Assembly (NCBI GenBank): GCA_020025955.1
Contig: JAHHRF010000011.1
Span: forward strand, 1-43,153
Reading direction: 5' to 3'
Origin: Sutterella sp.
GTDB taxonomy: Bacteria; Pseudomonadota; Gammaproteobacteria; Burkholderiales; Burkholderiaceae_F
Length of the DNA: 43,153 bases
In this document: in pieces, positions 24,064-32,176 of the stretch
How positions within the stretch are numbered: the stretch's first letter is position 1
How the letters are laid out: every line of letters begins with the position of its first letter
Position numbers and translations under genes: made by a program
Notes under the pieces: generated by a model
What the model was told of the DNA's origin: nothing
The model's database searches: none
What the model saw: the letters and a program-made list of their open reading frames with translations, nothing else

Positions 24064-25416
24064 ATGTCCTCCCCCTTTACGCGCGCTGACATCTTGAGGG
24101 TGTCCCTTCCTTTATTGGCTAGTTATTTGCTTGAGCAAATTATTGGCATGACGGACGCGGCCTTTCTGGGGCGTGTGGGGGAGGTGGAATTGGGAGCGTC
24201 GGCTATTGGGGGGATCGCGTTTCTTGCGTTCCTTACCTTGGTCTTGGGCTACGGCTATGCAGCGCAAGCCTCGATGGGACACGCCATTGGGGAACGACGA
24301 CTGGGCGATGTGGGCGCTGTCTTTGGCAGTGCAACGCTTCTCATGCAGAGTTTAGGCTTTGCGATTTTGCTCGTTATCGTCTTCTTTTGTGACGATATTT
24401 TCGCCTTGCTTTGTGAAGATCCCGCTGTGGCTCACGCCGCAACGGACTACGTGGTGTGGCGATCTCTAGGGTTGCCCGTTGCCTTTGCGGTGGGGCTACT
24501 ACGTGCCTTTTATGTGGCCACCTTTAATACCCGCATGATTACCTTGAGCGCCATTGCGATGGCTCTATCCAATGGGCTCTTTAATTACGCCCTCATTTTC
24601 GGTGTGGGACCGATCCCGGCGATGGGGATTAAAGGGGCGGCGCTAGCCTCCGCTTTGAGTGAAGGTGTAGCGTTTCTAGTCCTCTTTGGGTTTTTGTTTC
24701 GCGCACAGCAACACAAAACCTATGAACTCTTTTCGCACTTTACGTTTGCCCCCAAACTCATTCGTAAACTCGTCAACATGGGCATTTGGGTGAGCCTTCG
24801 AGATGTGGCTGCTTTCGGGACCTGGATGCTCTTTTTCGTCGCAGTGGAACATATCTCCCCCTTGGCGCTTGCCTCATCCAACGTGGTGCGTCAATTCTCC
24901 AGCCTCTTTTTGATGTTCTTGCACGCCTTTGGGGCGGCGACGGGATCGTTAGGGGCGAATTTAATCGGTCAAGGGAAACCAGAAGCAGTGAAAGCCGTAA
25001 GCTTGGAAGGCTTAAAGCTCACGATTGCGTTTGCGTTACCCGTAGCCGTGGTGCTCTTGGTGGCAAACGTCGACAGTTTGCGCATCTTTACCGACTTGCC
25101 TGATGTTTTGAATCACTCGATGGGACCGTTGCTCGTCATGGTCGCGGGTTACCTCTTTGGGGTGCCGGGGATGTTTTACATCTATGTCTTCTCGGGGATC
25201 GGCGCCAATCGAGCGTCGGGGATCGTGATTTGGGTCGCCAGCTTCTTATACGTGGTTTACACGCAGGGGATTGCTTGGTTGACGATGAGTACCACCTGGG
25301 TGTGGACGGCAGATGCGTTTTTCTACGGGCTGGTGTGTGCTGGGGTGCTCTACTTTATGCGCCACGATGCCTGGCTCAATGAAGCCATGAGTCGCCGCAA
25401 TACCGCGAACCAATAA
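24064..25416 (+). CDS. MATE-family multidrug/cation efflux transporter
   Basis: Membrane exporter of the MATE family, with about 12 hydrophobic segments in two similar halves. The N-terminal motif SLPLLASYLLEQIIGMTDAAFLG is typical of MATE helix 1. I start at the ATG at 24064 (450 residues); a GTG at 24019 would add 15 residues and neither has a clear Shine-Dalgarno sequence. The substrate cannot be read from the sequence; Na+- or H+-coupled efflux of organic cations is usual. It stands alone between two terminators. Confidence 0.88.
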   Translation: MSSPFTRADILRVSLPLLASYLLEQIIGMTDAAFLGRVGEVELGASAIGGIAFLAFLTLVLGYGYAAQASMGHAIGERRLGDVGAVFGSATLLMQSLGFAILLVIVFFCDDIFALLCEDPAVAHAATDYVVWRSLGLPVAFAVGLLRAFYVATFNTRMITLSAIAMALSNGLFNYALIFGVGPIPAMGIKGAALASALSEGVAFLVLFGFLFRAQQHKTYELFSHFTFAPKLIRKLVNMGIWVSLRDVAAFGTWMLFFVAVEHISPLALASSNVVRQFSSLFLMFLHAFGAATGSLGANLIGQGKPEAVKAVSLEGLKLTIAFALPVAVVLLVANVDSLRIFTDLPDVLNHSMGPLLVMVAGYLFGVPGMFYIYVFSGIGANRASGIVIWVASFLYVVYTQGIAWLTMSTTWVWTADAFFYGLVCAGVLYFMRHDAWLNEAMSRRNTANQ

Positions 25417-25437
25417 AGCGAACGAATAGGGTGAGCA

Positions 25438-25475
25438 AAAAAAGAACCCGGTGGGAAATCCCATCGGGTTCTTTG
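25438..25475. terminator. Bidirectional terminator between the MATE gene and aspS
   Basis: AAAGAACCCGGTGGG (25442-25456) pairs with CCCATCGGGTTCTTT (25461-25475) with one G-T wobble. Read on the minus strand, it is followed by T-rich sequence and gives a good terminator for aspS; on the plus strand the T-run is short, giving a weaker end for the MATE gene. Confidence 0.8.
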
Positions 25476-25507
25476 CGTCAGTGGTGACGTAACTTAGCGG
25501 TTACGGA

Positions 25508-27319
25508 TTACTGACCGGCGATGTTGAGCTCTTTCTTCTGCTCGTTACGCAAACGGATGTGAAGTTCACGCAACTGCTTTTCATCAACCGTGGACGGAGC
25601 CTGCGTGAGCAAGCACTGAGCGCGCTGCGTCTTCGGGAAGGCAATCACGTCACGGATGGAGTCAGCACCGCACATCATCGTCACGATACGGTCAAGACCG
25701 AAGGCCAAACCGCCGTGGGGAGGCGCACCGAATTCGAGCGCCTTCAAGAGGAAGCCAAACTTAGCTTCGGCTTCGTCCGGCGTAATCTTCAATGCGTCGA
25801 AGACCTTCTTCTGGACTTCTTCACGGTGGATACGGACGGAACCGCCACCGATTTCCCAACCGTTAAGGACCATGTCATAGGCCTTGGCGTAAGCCTTGCC
25901 CGGATCCGTCGCCAAGAGGTCTTCGTGACCATCCAAGGGGCTGGTGAACGGGTGGTGGCAAGCAACCCAACGGTCTTCTTCTTCGTCGTATTCGAACATC
26001 GGGAATTCGACGACCCAGAGGGGCTTCCAGCCCGGGGTGAAGAGGCCCGTCTTCTTACCGAATTCGGAGTGACCGATCTTCAAGCGCAAAGCACCGAGGC
26101 TGTCGTAAACCACCTTGGACTTGTCAGCGCCGAAGAAGATCACGTCGCCATCCTGAGCGCCCGTACGAGCGATGATGCCGTTTAATTCGTCGTCGCTCAT
26201 GTTCTTGATGATCGGGCTCTGCAAGCCGTCACGACCCTTGGCGAGTTCGTTGACCTTGATGTAGGCGAGACCCTTAGCACCGTAGATCTTGACGAATTCC
26301 GTGTAGCCGTCGATTTCGGAGCGGCTCATGGAGGCAGCGCCCGGTACGCGTAAGGCCACAACCATCCCGCTGGGGAGGGAGGTCACGCTGGAGAAGACCT
26401 TGAAGTTGGAGTTCGCGACCAAGTCAGAGACGTTCACGAGCTTCAAGTTCACACGAAGGTCAGGCTTGTCGGAGCCGTAGTTGGCCATCGCGTCGTCGTA
26501 CTTCATGATCGGGAAGGCTTCCGGGAGTTCCACATCGATCGCGTCCTTGAAGACGTGACGGATCAAGTTTTCCATGATCCCGCGGATTTCTTCTTCCTTC
26601 AAGAAGGACGTTTCAATATCGACCTGGGTGAATTCAGGCTGACGGTCAGCACGCAAGTCTTCGTCACGGAAGCACTTCACGATCTGGTAGTAGCGGTCAA
26701 AGCCAGCCACCATCAACATCTGCTTGAAGAGCTGCGGGGACTGCGGGAGCGCATAGAAGCAACCGTCCTGAACGCGGGAGGGCACGAGGTAGTCACGGGC
26801 ACCTTCCGGGGTGGAACGGGTCAACATCGGGGTTTCGATGTCGATAAAGCCTTCCTGGTCGAGGTAGCGACGGAACGCCATGGCAGCGCGATAACGCGTG
26901 CGCATGTTCTTTTGCATCGTCGGACGACGAAGGTCGAGAATACGGTAGCTCAAACGCGTCGTTTCCGAGATGTTGTCATCGTCCAATTGGAACGGAGGCG
27001 TCGCGGAGGCGTTCAAGATTTCCAATTCGTGGCAGAGCACTTCCACGCCACCGGAGACCAAGTCATTGTTCTTGGTGCCTTCGGGGCGAGCACGCACTAA
27101 ACCGACCACCTTAAGGCAGAATTCGTTACGGCACTTGTCAGCCGTATCAAACACGTCGGGACGGTCCGGGTCGCAAACAACCTGAACGAGGCCTTCGCGG
27201 TCGCGAAGGTCAATAAAAATAACACCACCGTGGTCACGACGACGGTGAGCCCAGCCGAAAAGGGTCACGGTTTGACCGATTAATTTTTCGTCAACCAAAC
27301 CAGAGTAAACGGTTCGCAT
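25508..27319 (-). CDS. aspS: Aspartate-tRNA ligase AspS
   Basis: Class II aminoacyl-tRNA synthetase, 603 residues, a normal bacterial length. The order is N-terminal OB-fold anticodon-binding domain (GWAHRRRDHGGVIFIDLRDREG), catalytic core with motif 2 (CFRDEDLRADRQPEFTQVD), the bacterial insertion domain (GAD), and motif 3 (GGLAFGLDRIVTMM). A GGAG site lies seven bases before the ATG. Whether it also charges tRNA-Asn (nondiscriminating form) cannot be decided from this window. Confidence 0.97.
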   Translation of the reverse strand: MRTVYSGLVDEKLIGQTVTLFGWAHRRRDHGGVIFIDLRDREGLVQVVCDPDRPDVFDTADKCRNEFCLKVVGLVRARPEGTKNNDLVSGGVEVLCHELEILNASATPPFQLDDDNISETTRLSYRILDLRRPTMQKNMRTRYRAAMAFRRYLDQEGFIDIETPMLTRSTPEGARDYLVPSRVQDGCFYALPQSPQLFKQMLMVAGFDRYYQIVKCFRDEDLRADRQPEFTQVDIETSFLKEEEIRGIMENLIRHVFKDAIDVELPEAFPIMKYDDAMANYGSDKPDLRVNLKLVNVSDLVANSNFKVFSSVTSLPSGMVVALRVPGAASMSRSEIDGYTEFVKIYGAKGLAYIKVNELAKGRDGLQSPIIKNMSDDELNGIIARTGAQDGDVIFFGADKSKVVYDSLGALRLKIGHSEFGKKTGLFTPGWKPLWVVEFPMFEYDEEEDRWVACHHPFTSPLDGHEDLLATDPGKAYAKAYDMVLNGWEIGGGSVRIHREEVQKKVFDALKITPDEAEAKFGFLLKALEFGAPPHGGLAFGLDRIVTMMCGADSIRDVIAFPKTQRAQCLLTQAPSTVDEKQLRELHIRLRNEQKKELNIAGQ

Positions 27320-27430
27320 AAATGCTCCGAATTGAAATGTTTGTTGCTCACCAAAACCAGTGATACAACAGGGGAAAAAGAAAAGTTTTCACAGTAGCGG
27401 AATTGTCCGCCAAGAGATGAATTCTTCAGG

Positions 27431-27449
27431 GTGTCCAAAGTGTGGACAC
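27431..27449. promoter_or_regulatory. Palindromic operator-like site upstream of aspS
   Basis: Perfect inverted repeat GTGTCCA-AAGTG-TGGACAC about 110 bases upstream of the aspS start. The gap 27320-27802 (483 bases) holds this site, a second dyad at 27641-27659 and no gene that I can see. The protein bound is unknown. Confidence 0.4.
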
Positions 27450-27640
27450 ACGTCACTACTTTAATTTTAGCAAGGGAAACCAGAAAATTCAGAAAACCCG
27501 TTGTTCATTACTCGCTATAGGGAAATTTCTAAGAAAAGAATGGCAATGTCTTTCTGTCGAGCGTTAGCCCTAAATAGCCCTTAAAGCGTGGTATCTCAAT
27601 CAAGAAATGGGTCTTTTTAATGAAAAAAGCCCCTTAATGG

Positions 27641-27659
27641 AGTGACAAAATTCGTCACT
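27641..27659. promoter_or_regulatory. Dyad AGTGAC-N7-GTCACT upstream of the carboxylesterase gene
   Basis: A perfect 6-bp inverted repeat with 7-base spacer. The spacing between GTGA and TCAC is 9, not the 6 of a CRP site. A weak -35-like TTGATA lies at 27668. It may be an operator for the gene at 27803. Confidence 0.3.
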
Positions 27660-27802
27660 TTTCGAATTTGATAAATTCTACCTAGGTGTGTTAGCTTAGA
27701 AACGCAGCTGTCTCCAGAAATGGGGGCGAATTATAAAACCGCGTATAGAAATCTGATCCCAGAGGAGCGGGAAACGGGTGCGCATTCAACGGTAACTTTC
27801 CT

Positions 27803-28486
27803 ATGTCAACAACTAACACTATGAAAACGGTCGCTCGTGTTTTTGAGCGCGGTGCGGCCTGGGATGAAGCTGAATATGTCGTGATTTGGTATCACGGTTT
27901 TGGTGCCGATGGTTACGACTGTCAGCCAATTGTCGATGTGTTAGCTGAGTTTGGTTTATCCAATAAGGTTAAGTACCTTTTTGCAGAAGCCCATCCCCGT
28001 CTTTGCAACATTGAAGAAATGCCTGGCATGTATTTGTCGTGGTATGACTACAAGTCGTGGTTCCCCACCACGAAGGTTGAAAAAACCGTTGACGACGCCT
28101 TGGTCGATGTGGCCAAGCTCGTTCAGGAAGTGGAAGCGAAGGGGATCCCCGCGAACCGTATCGTTTTAGGTGGTTTCTCTCAAGGCGCCGCACTTTCGGT
28201 GGATGGTGCGTTAAAGAATCAGTTGGATATCGGTGGGATTGTGGCTTTGAGCTGTGACTTCCCGTTGTCGTGTTTGGATCAGGAAAGTCCCAAGAAGTAC
28301 AAAATCTTCTTTGGTCATGGTCAGGCGGACATGATGGTTTCTTACAAAGATAAGGATGCCGCAGCCAAGGTGCTTCGTGAAGCCGGTCACGATGTGGTGG
28401 ACTTCACCTATCCGCGACTCCAGCACAGCATGTCGCGCAACGAATTGCGTGATGTCTACAATTTCTTGCGTACGGTCATTAAGTAA
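27803..28486 (+). CDS. Phospholipase/carboxylesterase-family alpha/beta hydrolase
   Basis: A serine hydrolase of the PF02230 type (phospholipase/carboxylesterase; EstB or YpfH-like). Catalytic residues by eye: Ser126 in GGFSQGAA, Asp176 in GHGQADMMV, His208 in LQHSM; the oxyanion loop is WYHGFGADG (about 29-37). The 227 residues are cytoplasmic, without a signal peptide. An in-frame ATG at 27821 is an alternative start. Its substrate is unknown; short-chain ester hydrolysis is likely. It is a single-gene transcript ended by a bidirectional terminator, near but outside the cai-like operon. Confidence 0.85.
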   Translation: MSTTNTMKTVARVFERGAAWDEAEYVVIWYHGFGADGYDCQPIVDVLAEFGLSNKVKYLFAEAHPRLCNIEEMPGMYLSWYDYKSWFPTTKVEKTVDDALVDVAKLVQEVEAKGIPANRIVLGGFSQGAALSVDGALKNQLDIGGIVALSCDFPLSCLDQESPKKYKIFFGHGQADMMVSYKDKDAAAKVLREAGHDVVDFTYPRLQHSMSRNELRDVYNFLRTVIK

Positions 28487-28500
28487 CGCACCAACGAAAA

Positions 28501-28529
28501 AGGGTTGACGATGAGGTCAACCCTTTTTT
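28501..28529. terminator. Bidirectional terminator between the carboxylesterase and Crp/Fnr-type genes
   Basis: AGGGTTGAC (28501-28509) and GTCAACCCT (28516-28524) form a 9-bp stem flanked by A-run on the left and T-run on the right, so it can end both convergent genes. Confidence 0.88.
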
Positions 28530-28545
28530 GGTATTGGCGTGCCCG

Positions 28546-29439
28546 TTAGGCGATGCTCGACTCTGGCATGATGTCTTCGAGCGTGAGGTTATTGCGGTAC
28601 GTCGAACGGAATTCGTCAAAGACGCATAACCAATTCATCATGTCCACGACGAGGTTGCTCTGGAAGTACATGTAGGGCGCTTCGGTATAGAGGATCCCTT
28701 CTTTTTTCCAGGTGGTGATGGTCTTGTCGACCGACGCGCGCGACGAACTAATTAAGCGCGAAAACTCTTCACGCAGGAGCGGCAACGGAATGCGAACCCA
28801 CTGCGTTTCGTTGGAGTCCGTAATCAAGACCCCCCAGTAGACGGCCCAGCTCAATAAATAGAGCTTGATACGCTCCGTGACCCCGAGGCTTGAAATCGCT
28901 TCTAAGGTGATGGAGTTCGATAAGTAGCACAGCTCGAAATATTGTTGGAGCGTTTGCTGCAGAGCGTCGTCGTTATCCAAAATCTGCTTTAAGACTTCCT
29001 TGTTGCAGACCAGGATTTCCGACTTCGTCAAGGCATAACGCGTCGAGCGGAACGGGTGGCAGAAATAGAAGTCCAACCCACCCCCGAGAATGCGCCCAGC
29101 TGGCGTAATCGACAAGGAGTGTAACTTCGAGCCCGCCCCACTCGTGGGCGTCGCTGTTTGACCAATGATCCCGCGACGAACGTAAATCAAATGGTCATAG
29201 TGCGCGTACTTTTCCGCCGGGATTTCGCCCCCAGGGCTCTCTAAGGCTGAGGTTAAAAGTTCTCCCGGTTCCAAGTGAATCGTGGTACCAATGTTTTTTA
29301 AGGTGCGCGCCAAGCAAAACGGCGTGGACGGTGAAATCCACGGCATGACGGGCTCGGAAGGGCCACATAAATTCCACTTGCTGTAACGGTATTCACTGAG
29401 CACCTTGTCCCACGTGTCAGTGAGTTTTTTCATGGACAT
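28546..29439 (-). CDS. Crp/Fnr-family transcriptional regulator (candidate regulator of the cai-like cluster)
   Basis: I start at the ATG at 29437-29439, which has a TGAGG site six bases upstream; the product is 297 residues. The N-terminal cyclic-nucleotide-binding-like sensory domain is followed by a long dimer helix (about 150-200) and a C-terminal winged helix (LPLLREEFSRLISSSRASVDKTITTWKKEG). FNR's N-terminal cysteine cluster is not present; only scattered cysteines (WNLCG, PFCLAR, FCHPF) are seen. A ligand- or redox-sensing type (as CprK) is therefore more likely than an oxygen sensor of FNR type. It is not homologous to CaiF. Its position beside the carnitine-type operon suggests it controls it. 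It follows the nitroreductase by 94 bases. Confidence 0.8.
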   Translation of the reverse strand: MSMKKLTDTWDKVLSEYRYSKWNLCGPSEPVMPWISPSTPFCLARTLKNIGTTIHLEPGELLTSALESPGGEIPAEKYAHYDHLIYVRRGIIGQTATPTSGAGSKLHSLSITPAGRILGGGLDFYFCHPFRSTRYALTKSEILVCNKEVLKQILDNDDALQQTLQQYFELCYLSNSITLEAISSLGVTERIKLYLLSWAVYWGVLITDSNETQWVRIPLPLLREEFSRLISSSRASVDKTITTWKKEGILYTEAPYMYFQSNLVVDMMNWLCVFDEFRSTYRNNLTLEDIMPESSIA

Positions 29440-29533
29440 ATCAAACCTCAGTGGATCCGTGCAATTCAAGTACGCAGCTGGAAGGACGGATCCGTGTGCA
29501 AAGAGAAATAAAGGAGGGGGGCGAATTCACGAC

Positions 29534-30175
29534 TTAGAGGGTCGTAAAGACGTCCTCCTTGGCAAAGCGCGACTTGGGTCGCGTTGCGTTCTTGTCGCCT
29601 TCGGATCGGTAGCCCAAGGCCACAACGCAGACCGCCTTACGATTGACGGCCTTTAAATCCAATAATTCATCAAGTTTCTTGAAGTCGACTGCACCCATCG
29701 TAGTCGAATCAATCCCTAATTGCGGTAAAGCAAAGAGCAAGAACCCCGTGGCAATGGCCACCTGTTCACGCGTCCAGATTTCCCCCTTGTCGTAACCGCC
29801 TTGGAGCATCGCTAATTCGTCATGACGGAATTTGTAGAAGGGAGTTAAGTCGGCACCCGGACGATAACGACCGTCGCGGACTTCTTTTTGGAAAAGCTTT
29901 TCTACCCATTCGTCATCGATCTTGGTTTCGATCGTGCAGACCAAGAGGTGCGAGCAATCACGTGCGCGTTCCACATTGAAGTCAATGATCGCGGGGATGA
30001 TTTTTTCTTTTGCTTCACCTTCCGCTAAATAGAAGTGCCAGGGTTGCGCGTTAATGGACGACGGGGCATTACGAAGAATTTCTTTAATGTCTTCGATTGT
30101 CTCTGCGGGAATTTTCTTCGTCGGGTCGTAGTGTTTGGCGGTGTATCGCGTTTGCGAAATCTGAACTGGGTTCAT
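29534..30175 (-). CDS. NfsB-like oxygen-insensitive NAD(P)H nitroreductase
   Basis: FMN-dependent nitroreductase or dihydropteridine reductase-like protein. I start at the ATG at 30173-30175, where GGAGGAGA precedes it, giving 213 residues (E. coli NfsB is 217). Motifs include QTRYTAKHYDPTKKI, NAPSSINAQPWHF and a C-terminal VALGYRSEGD stretch. Physiological substrate unknown; it reduces nitroaromatics or quinones in relatives. It is divergent from the cai-like operon and upstream of the Crp/Fnr gene, so it may belong to the same regulon. Confidence 0.88.
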   Translation of the reverse strand: MNPVQISQTRYTAKHYDPTKKIPAETIEDIKEILRNAPSSINAQPWHFYLAEGEAKEKIIPAIIDFNVERARDCSHLLVCTIETKIDDEWVEKLFQKEVRDGRYRPGADLTPFYKFRHDELAMLQGGYDKGEIWTREQVAIATGFLLFALPQLGIDSTTMGAVDFKKLDELLDLKAVNRKAVCVVALGYRSEGDKNATRPKSRFAKEDVFTTL

Positions 30176-30410
30176 TTTTTCTTCTCCTCCAGGACGAGAG
30201 CTAGGTTGTAGGTCAGGGATAGAAAGTAAATGAGTGTTCCATTTTCGAGAGTGTGGTCGGTGCTCAATGAGCGCTTGGGGCGCTAGGAATCGGCTTTCTA
30301 TCAAGGAAGTCGAGGCTCATTATGACACTTTGTTGTGTAAGCGTGAACCCCTACTGTATTTGTAACGTACCCCCTCGTCTGGCTACGTCTTTATGATTGT
30401 GTCAAAATCG

Positions 30411-30453
30411 CTGAATCTTACCGAATTTGATTATAGTCAAATCGTAAGTTCAG
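30411..30453. promoter_or_regulatory. Extended FNR/Crp-like palindrome upstream of caiT
   Basis: The core TTGAT-TATA-GTCAA (30427-30440) differs from the FNR consensus (TTGATNNNNATCAA) by one base. The dyad extends outward: the pieces TTTGA, GA, CTTAC and CTGAA on the left match TCAAA, TC, GTAAG and TTCAG on the right, with three single-base bulges on the left. It lies about 157 bases before the caiT ATG. The gap 30176-30609 has no gene. Confidence 0.6.
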
Positions 30454-30553
30454 AAAAATCAAAAACACGTTAATTTTTTTCTGAAAAATCCACTAAGTGG
30501 CTTGGGGATTGTTCTGCTGTCACATTCATAAGTAGTACTTAAGATAGCAATGT

Positions 30554-30571
30554 CTGTTACGGGTGTAACAG
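30554..30571. promoter_or_regulatory. Palindrome CTGTTAC-GGGT-GTAACAG before caiT
   Basis: Perfect 7-bp arms with a 4-base spacer, 38 bases before the caiT start. It could be an operator near the transcription start or a hairpin in the leader. No clear -10/-35 pair can be assigned. Confidence 0.45.
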
Positions 30572-30609
30572 CTGTTTACATTTCCAACTATCTTATTTGG
30601 GAAAAAATT

Positions 30610-32130
30610 ATGGGTTCTCTTACTAAGAAGAAGATCACAATCGATCCGAAGGTGTTTTTCCCGCCTTTGGTCGTCGCTGTGATTCTTATCGCATTAGTCC
30701 TTCGTGACATCGATGCTGCGAACGCCATGATTTCCGCTGCCTTCAACTTCGCGACCACGAAGTTTGGTTGGGCATTCGAGTGGTATATCGTGGTAACGCT
30801 TTGCATTTGGCTTTGGCTGGTGTTTGGTCCTTGGGCCAATCGTCGCCTCGGTGAAGAAGAGCCGGAATTCAGCACGCCTAGCTGGGTCTTCCTGCTTTTC
30901 GCTTCCTCGACCTCCGCAGCTGTGCTGTTCTGGGGTTCGATCGAAGTCTACTACTATGCTTCGACGCCTCCCTTTGGTTTAGCGCCGATGTCCACTGAAG
31001 CCTACGAATTCAGTATGGCTTACTCCTTGTTCCACTGGGGTCCGATCTCCTGGTCGACCTTTGGTTTCTTCACGGTGGCCTTCGCTTACTTCCTCTTCGT
31101 TAAGAAGATTGAAGTGGTGCGTCCGTCCGCTACCTGTGAAGCCGTTATTGGTAAGAAGAATGCCCAGGGCTTCCTCGGCGGCATTATCGATAACCTCTAC
31201 TTGGTCGCTCTCCTCCTCGCGATGAGTACCAGTCTCGGGATGGCTACGCCGCTCGTTACGGAATGTATGCAGTGGTTGTTCGGTATCGAACATACCTTAG
31301 AACTTGACGCTGCCATCGTGATGGCCTGGATTGTCGTGAACGCTGTTTGCGTTGCGTTCGGTCTCGAAAAGGGCGTGAAGGTTGCTTCTGACGTTCGTTC
31401 CTACCTCACGTTCTTGATCCTCGCTTGGGTTCTCACGCTCGGTGCCACGACGTTTACCATTAACTACTTCACGGATTCTGTCGGTCTCTTCTTGAACAAC
31501 ATGTTCCGCATGATGTTCTACACGGATGCCATCGGTAACGGCGGCTTCCCGCAGAGCTGGACGGTCTTCTACTGGGCTTGGTGGGTAATCTTTACGATCC
31601 AGACGTGCTTGTTCTTTGCACGTATCTCTCGTGGTCGTACGGTTCGTCAAGTTTCCGTGGCTGTGGTCGGTGGTGTGACCGCTACGACCTGGCTCATCTG
31701 GCCGATCCTCGGTTCCAACACGGTTCATTTGATGGTTACGAAGGCTTTGGACATCCCCGCTTTGATCGAACAGTATGGTGTTGCACGCGCCATTATCGAA
31801 ACGTGGGCTTCCTTGCCGGCTAGCACCTTAACGATGAGCATCTTCTTCGTCTTGTGCTTCATCGCTACCTTGACGCTCGTTAACAGCTGCTCCTACACGT
31901 TGGCTATGTCCACCTGTAAGGATGTGAGCGGCTACGACGAACCCCCGGTTTGGGTTCGTGTGATGTGGTCCCTCTTAGTGGGCGGTATCGCACTCTCCCT
32001 CATGGCTCTTGGCGGTATTAAGCCCCTCCAAACGGCCATTATTGTTGGCGGCTGCTTGCTCTTCTTCGTCAACATTGTGATCGCGGTCTCCTTCTTCAAG
32101 GAAGCTAGCGCTAACAAGGAATGGAAGTAA
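30610..32130 (+). CDS. caiT: CaiT-like carnitine/gamma-butyrobetaine antiporter (BCCT family)
   Basis: BCCT transporter that in E. coli exchanges L-carnitine for gamma-butyrobetaine without Na+. I start at the ATG at 30610 (506 residues; E. coli 504). About 12 membrane segments. Aligned by eye to E. coli CaiT from memory, the second-site arginine (Arg262) is Arg263 here (ASDVRSYL) and the aromatic box Trp residues of YWAWW are kept (Trp322, 324, 325). The residue matching Met331, which contacts the carnitine head group, is Thr332 (VIFTIQT). The C-terminal half (RISRGRTVR, VARAIIETWA, NSCSYTLAMSTC) is near-identical in style to CaiT. It is the first gene of the cluster. Confidence 0.9.
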   Translation: MGSLTKKKITIDPKVFFPPLVVAVILIALVLRDIDAANAMISAAFNFATTKFGWAFEWYIVVTLCIWLWLVFGPWANRRLGEEEPEFSTPSWVFLLFASSTSAAVLFWGSIEVYYYASTPPFGLAPMSTEAYEFSMAYSLFHWGPISWSTFGFFTVAFAYFLFVKKIEVVRPSATCEAVIGKKNAQGFLGGIIDNLYLVALLLAMSTSLGMATPLVTECMQWLFGIEHTLELDAAIVMAWIVVNAVCVAFGLEKGVKVASDVRSYLTFLILAWVLTLGATTFTINYFTDSVGLFLNNMFRMMFYTDAIGNGGFPQSWTVFYWAWWVIFTIQTCLFFARISRGRTVRQVSVAVVGGVTATTWLIWPILGSNTVHLMVTKALDIPALIEQYGVARAIIETWASLPASTLTMSIFFVLCFIATLTLVNSCSYTLAMSTCKDVSGYDEPPVWVRVMWSLLVGGIALSLMALGGIKPLQTAIIVGGCLLFFVNIVIAVSFFKEASANKEWK

Positions 32131-32176
32131 TTCTGACCAATTGCTTCAACCAACCATCCAAATAAAAGGATCAAAA

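Noticed and set aside
27641..27659. CRP site
   Set aside because: The GTGA and TCAC halves are 9 bases apart, not 6, so it does not fit CRP; kept only as an unnamed dyad.
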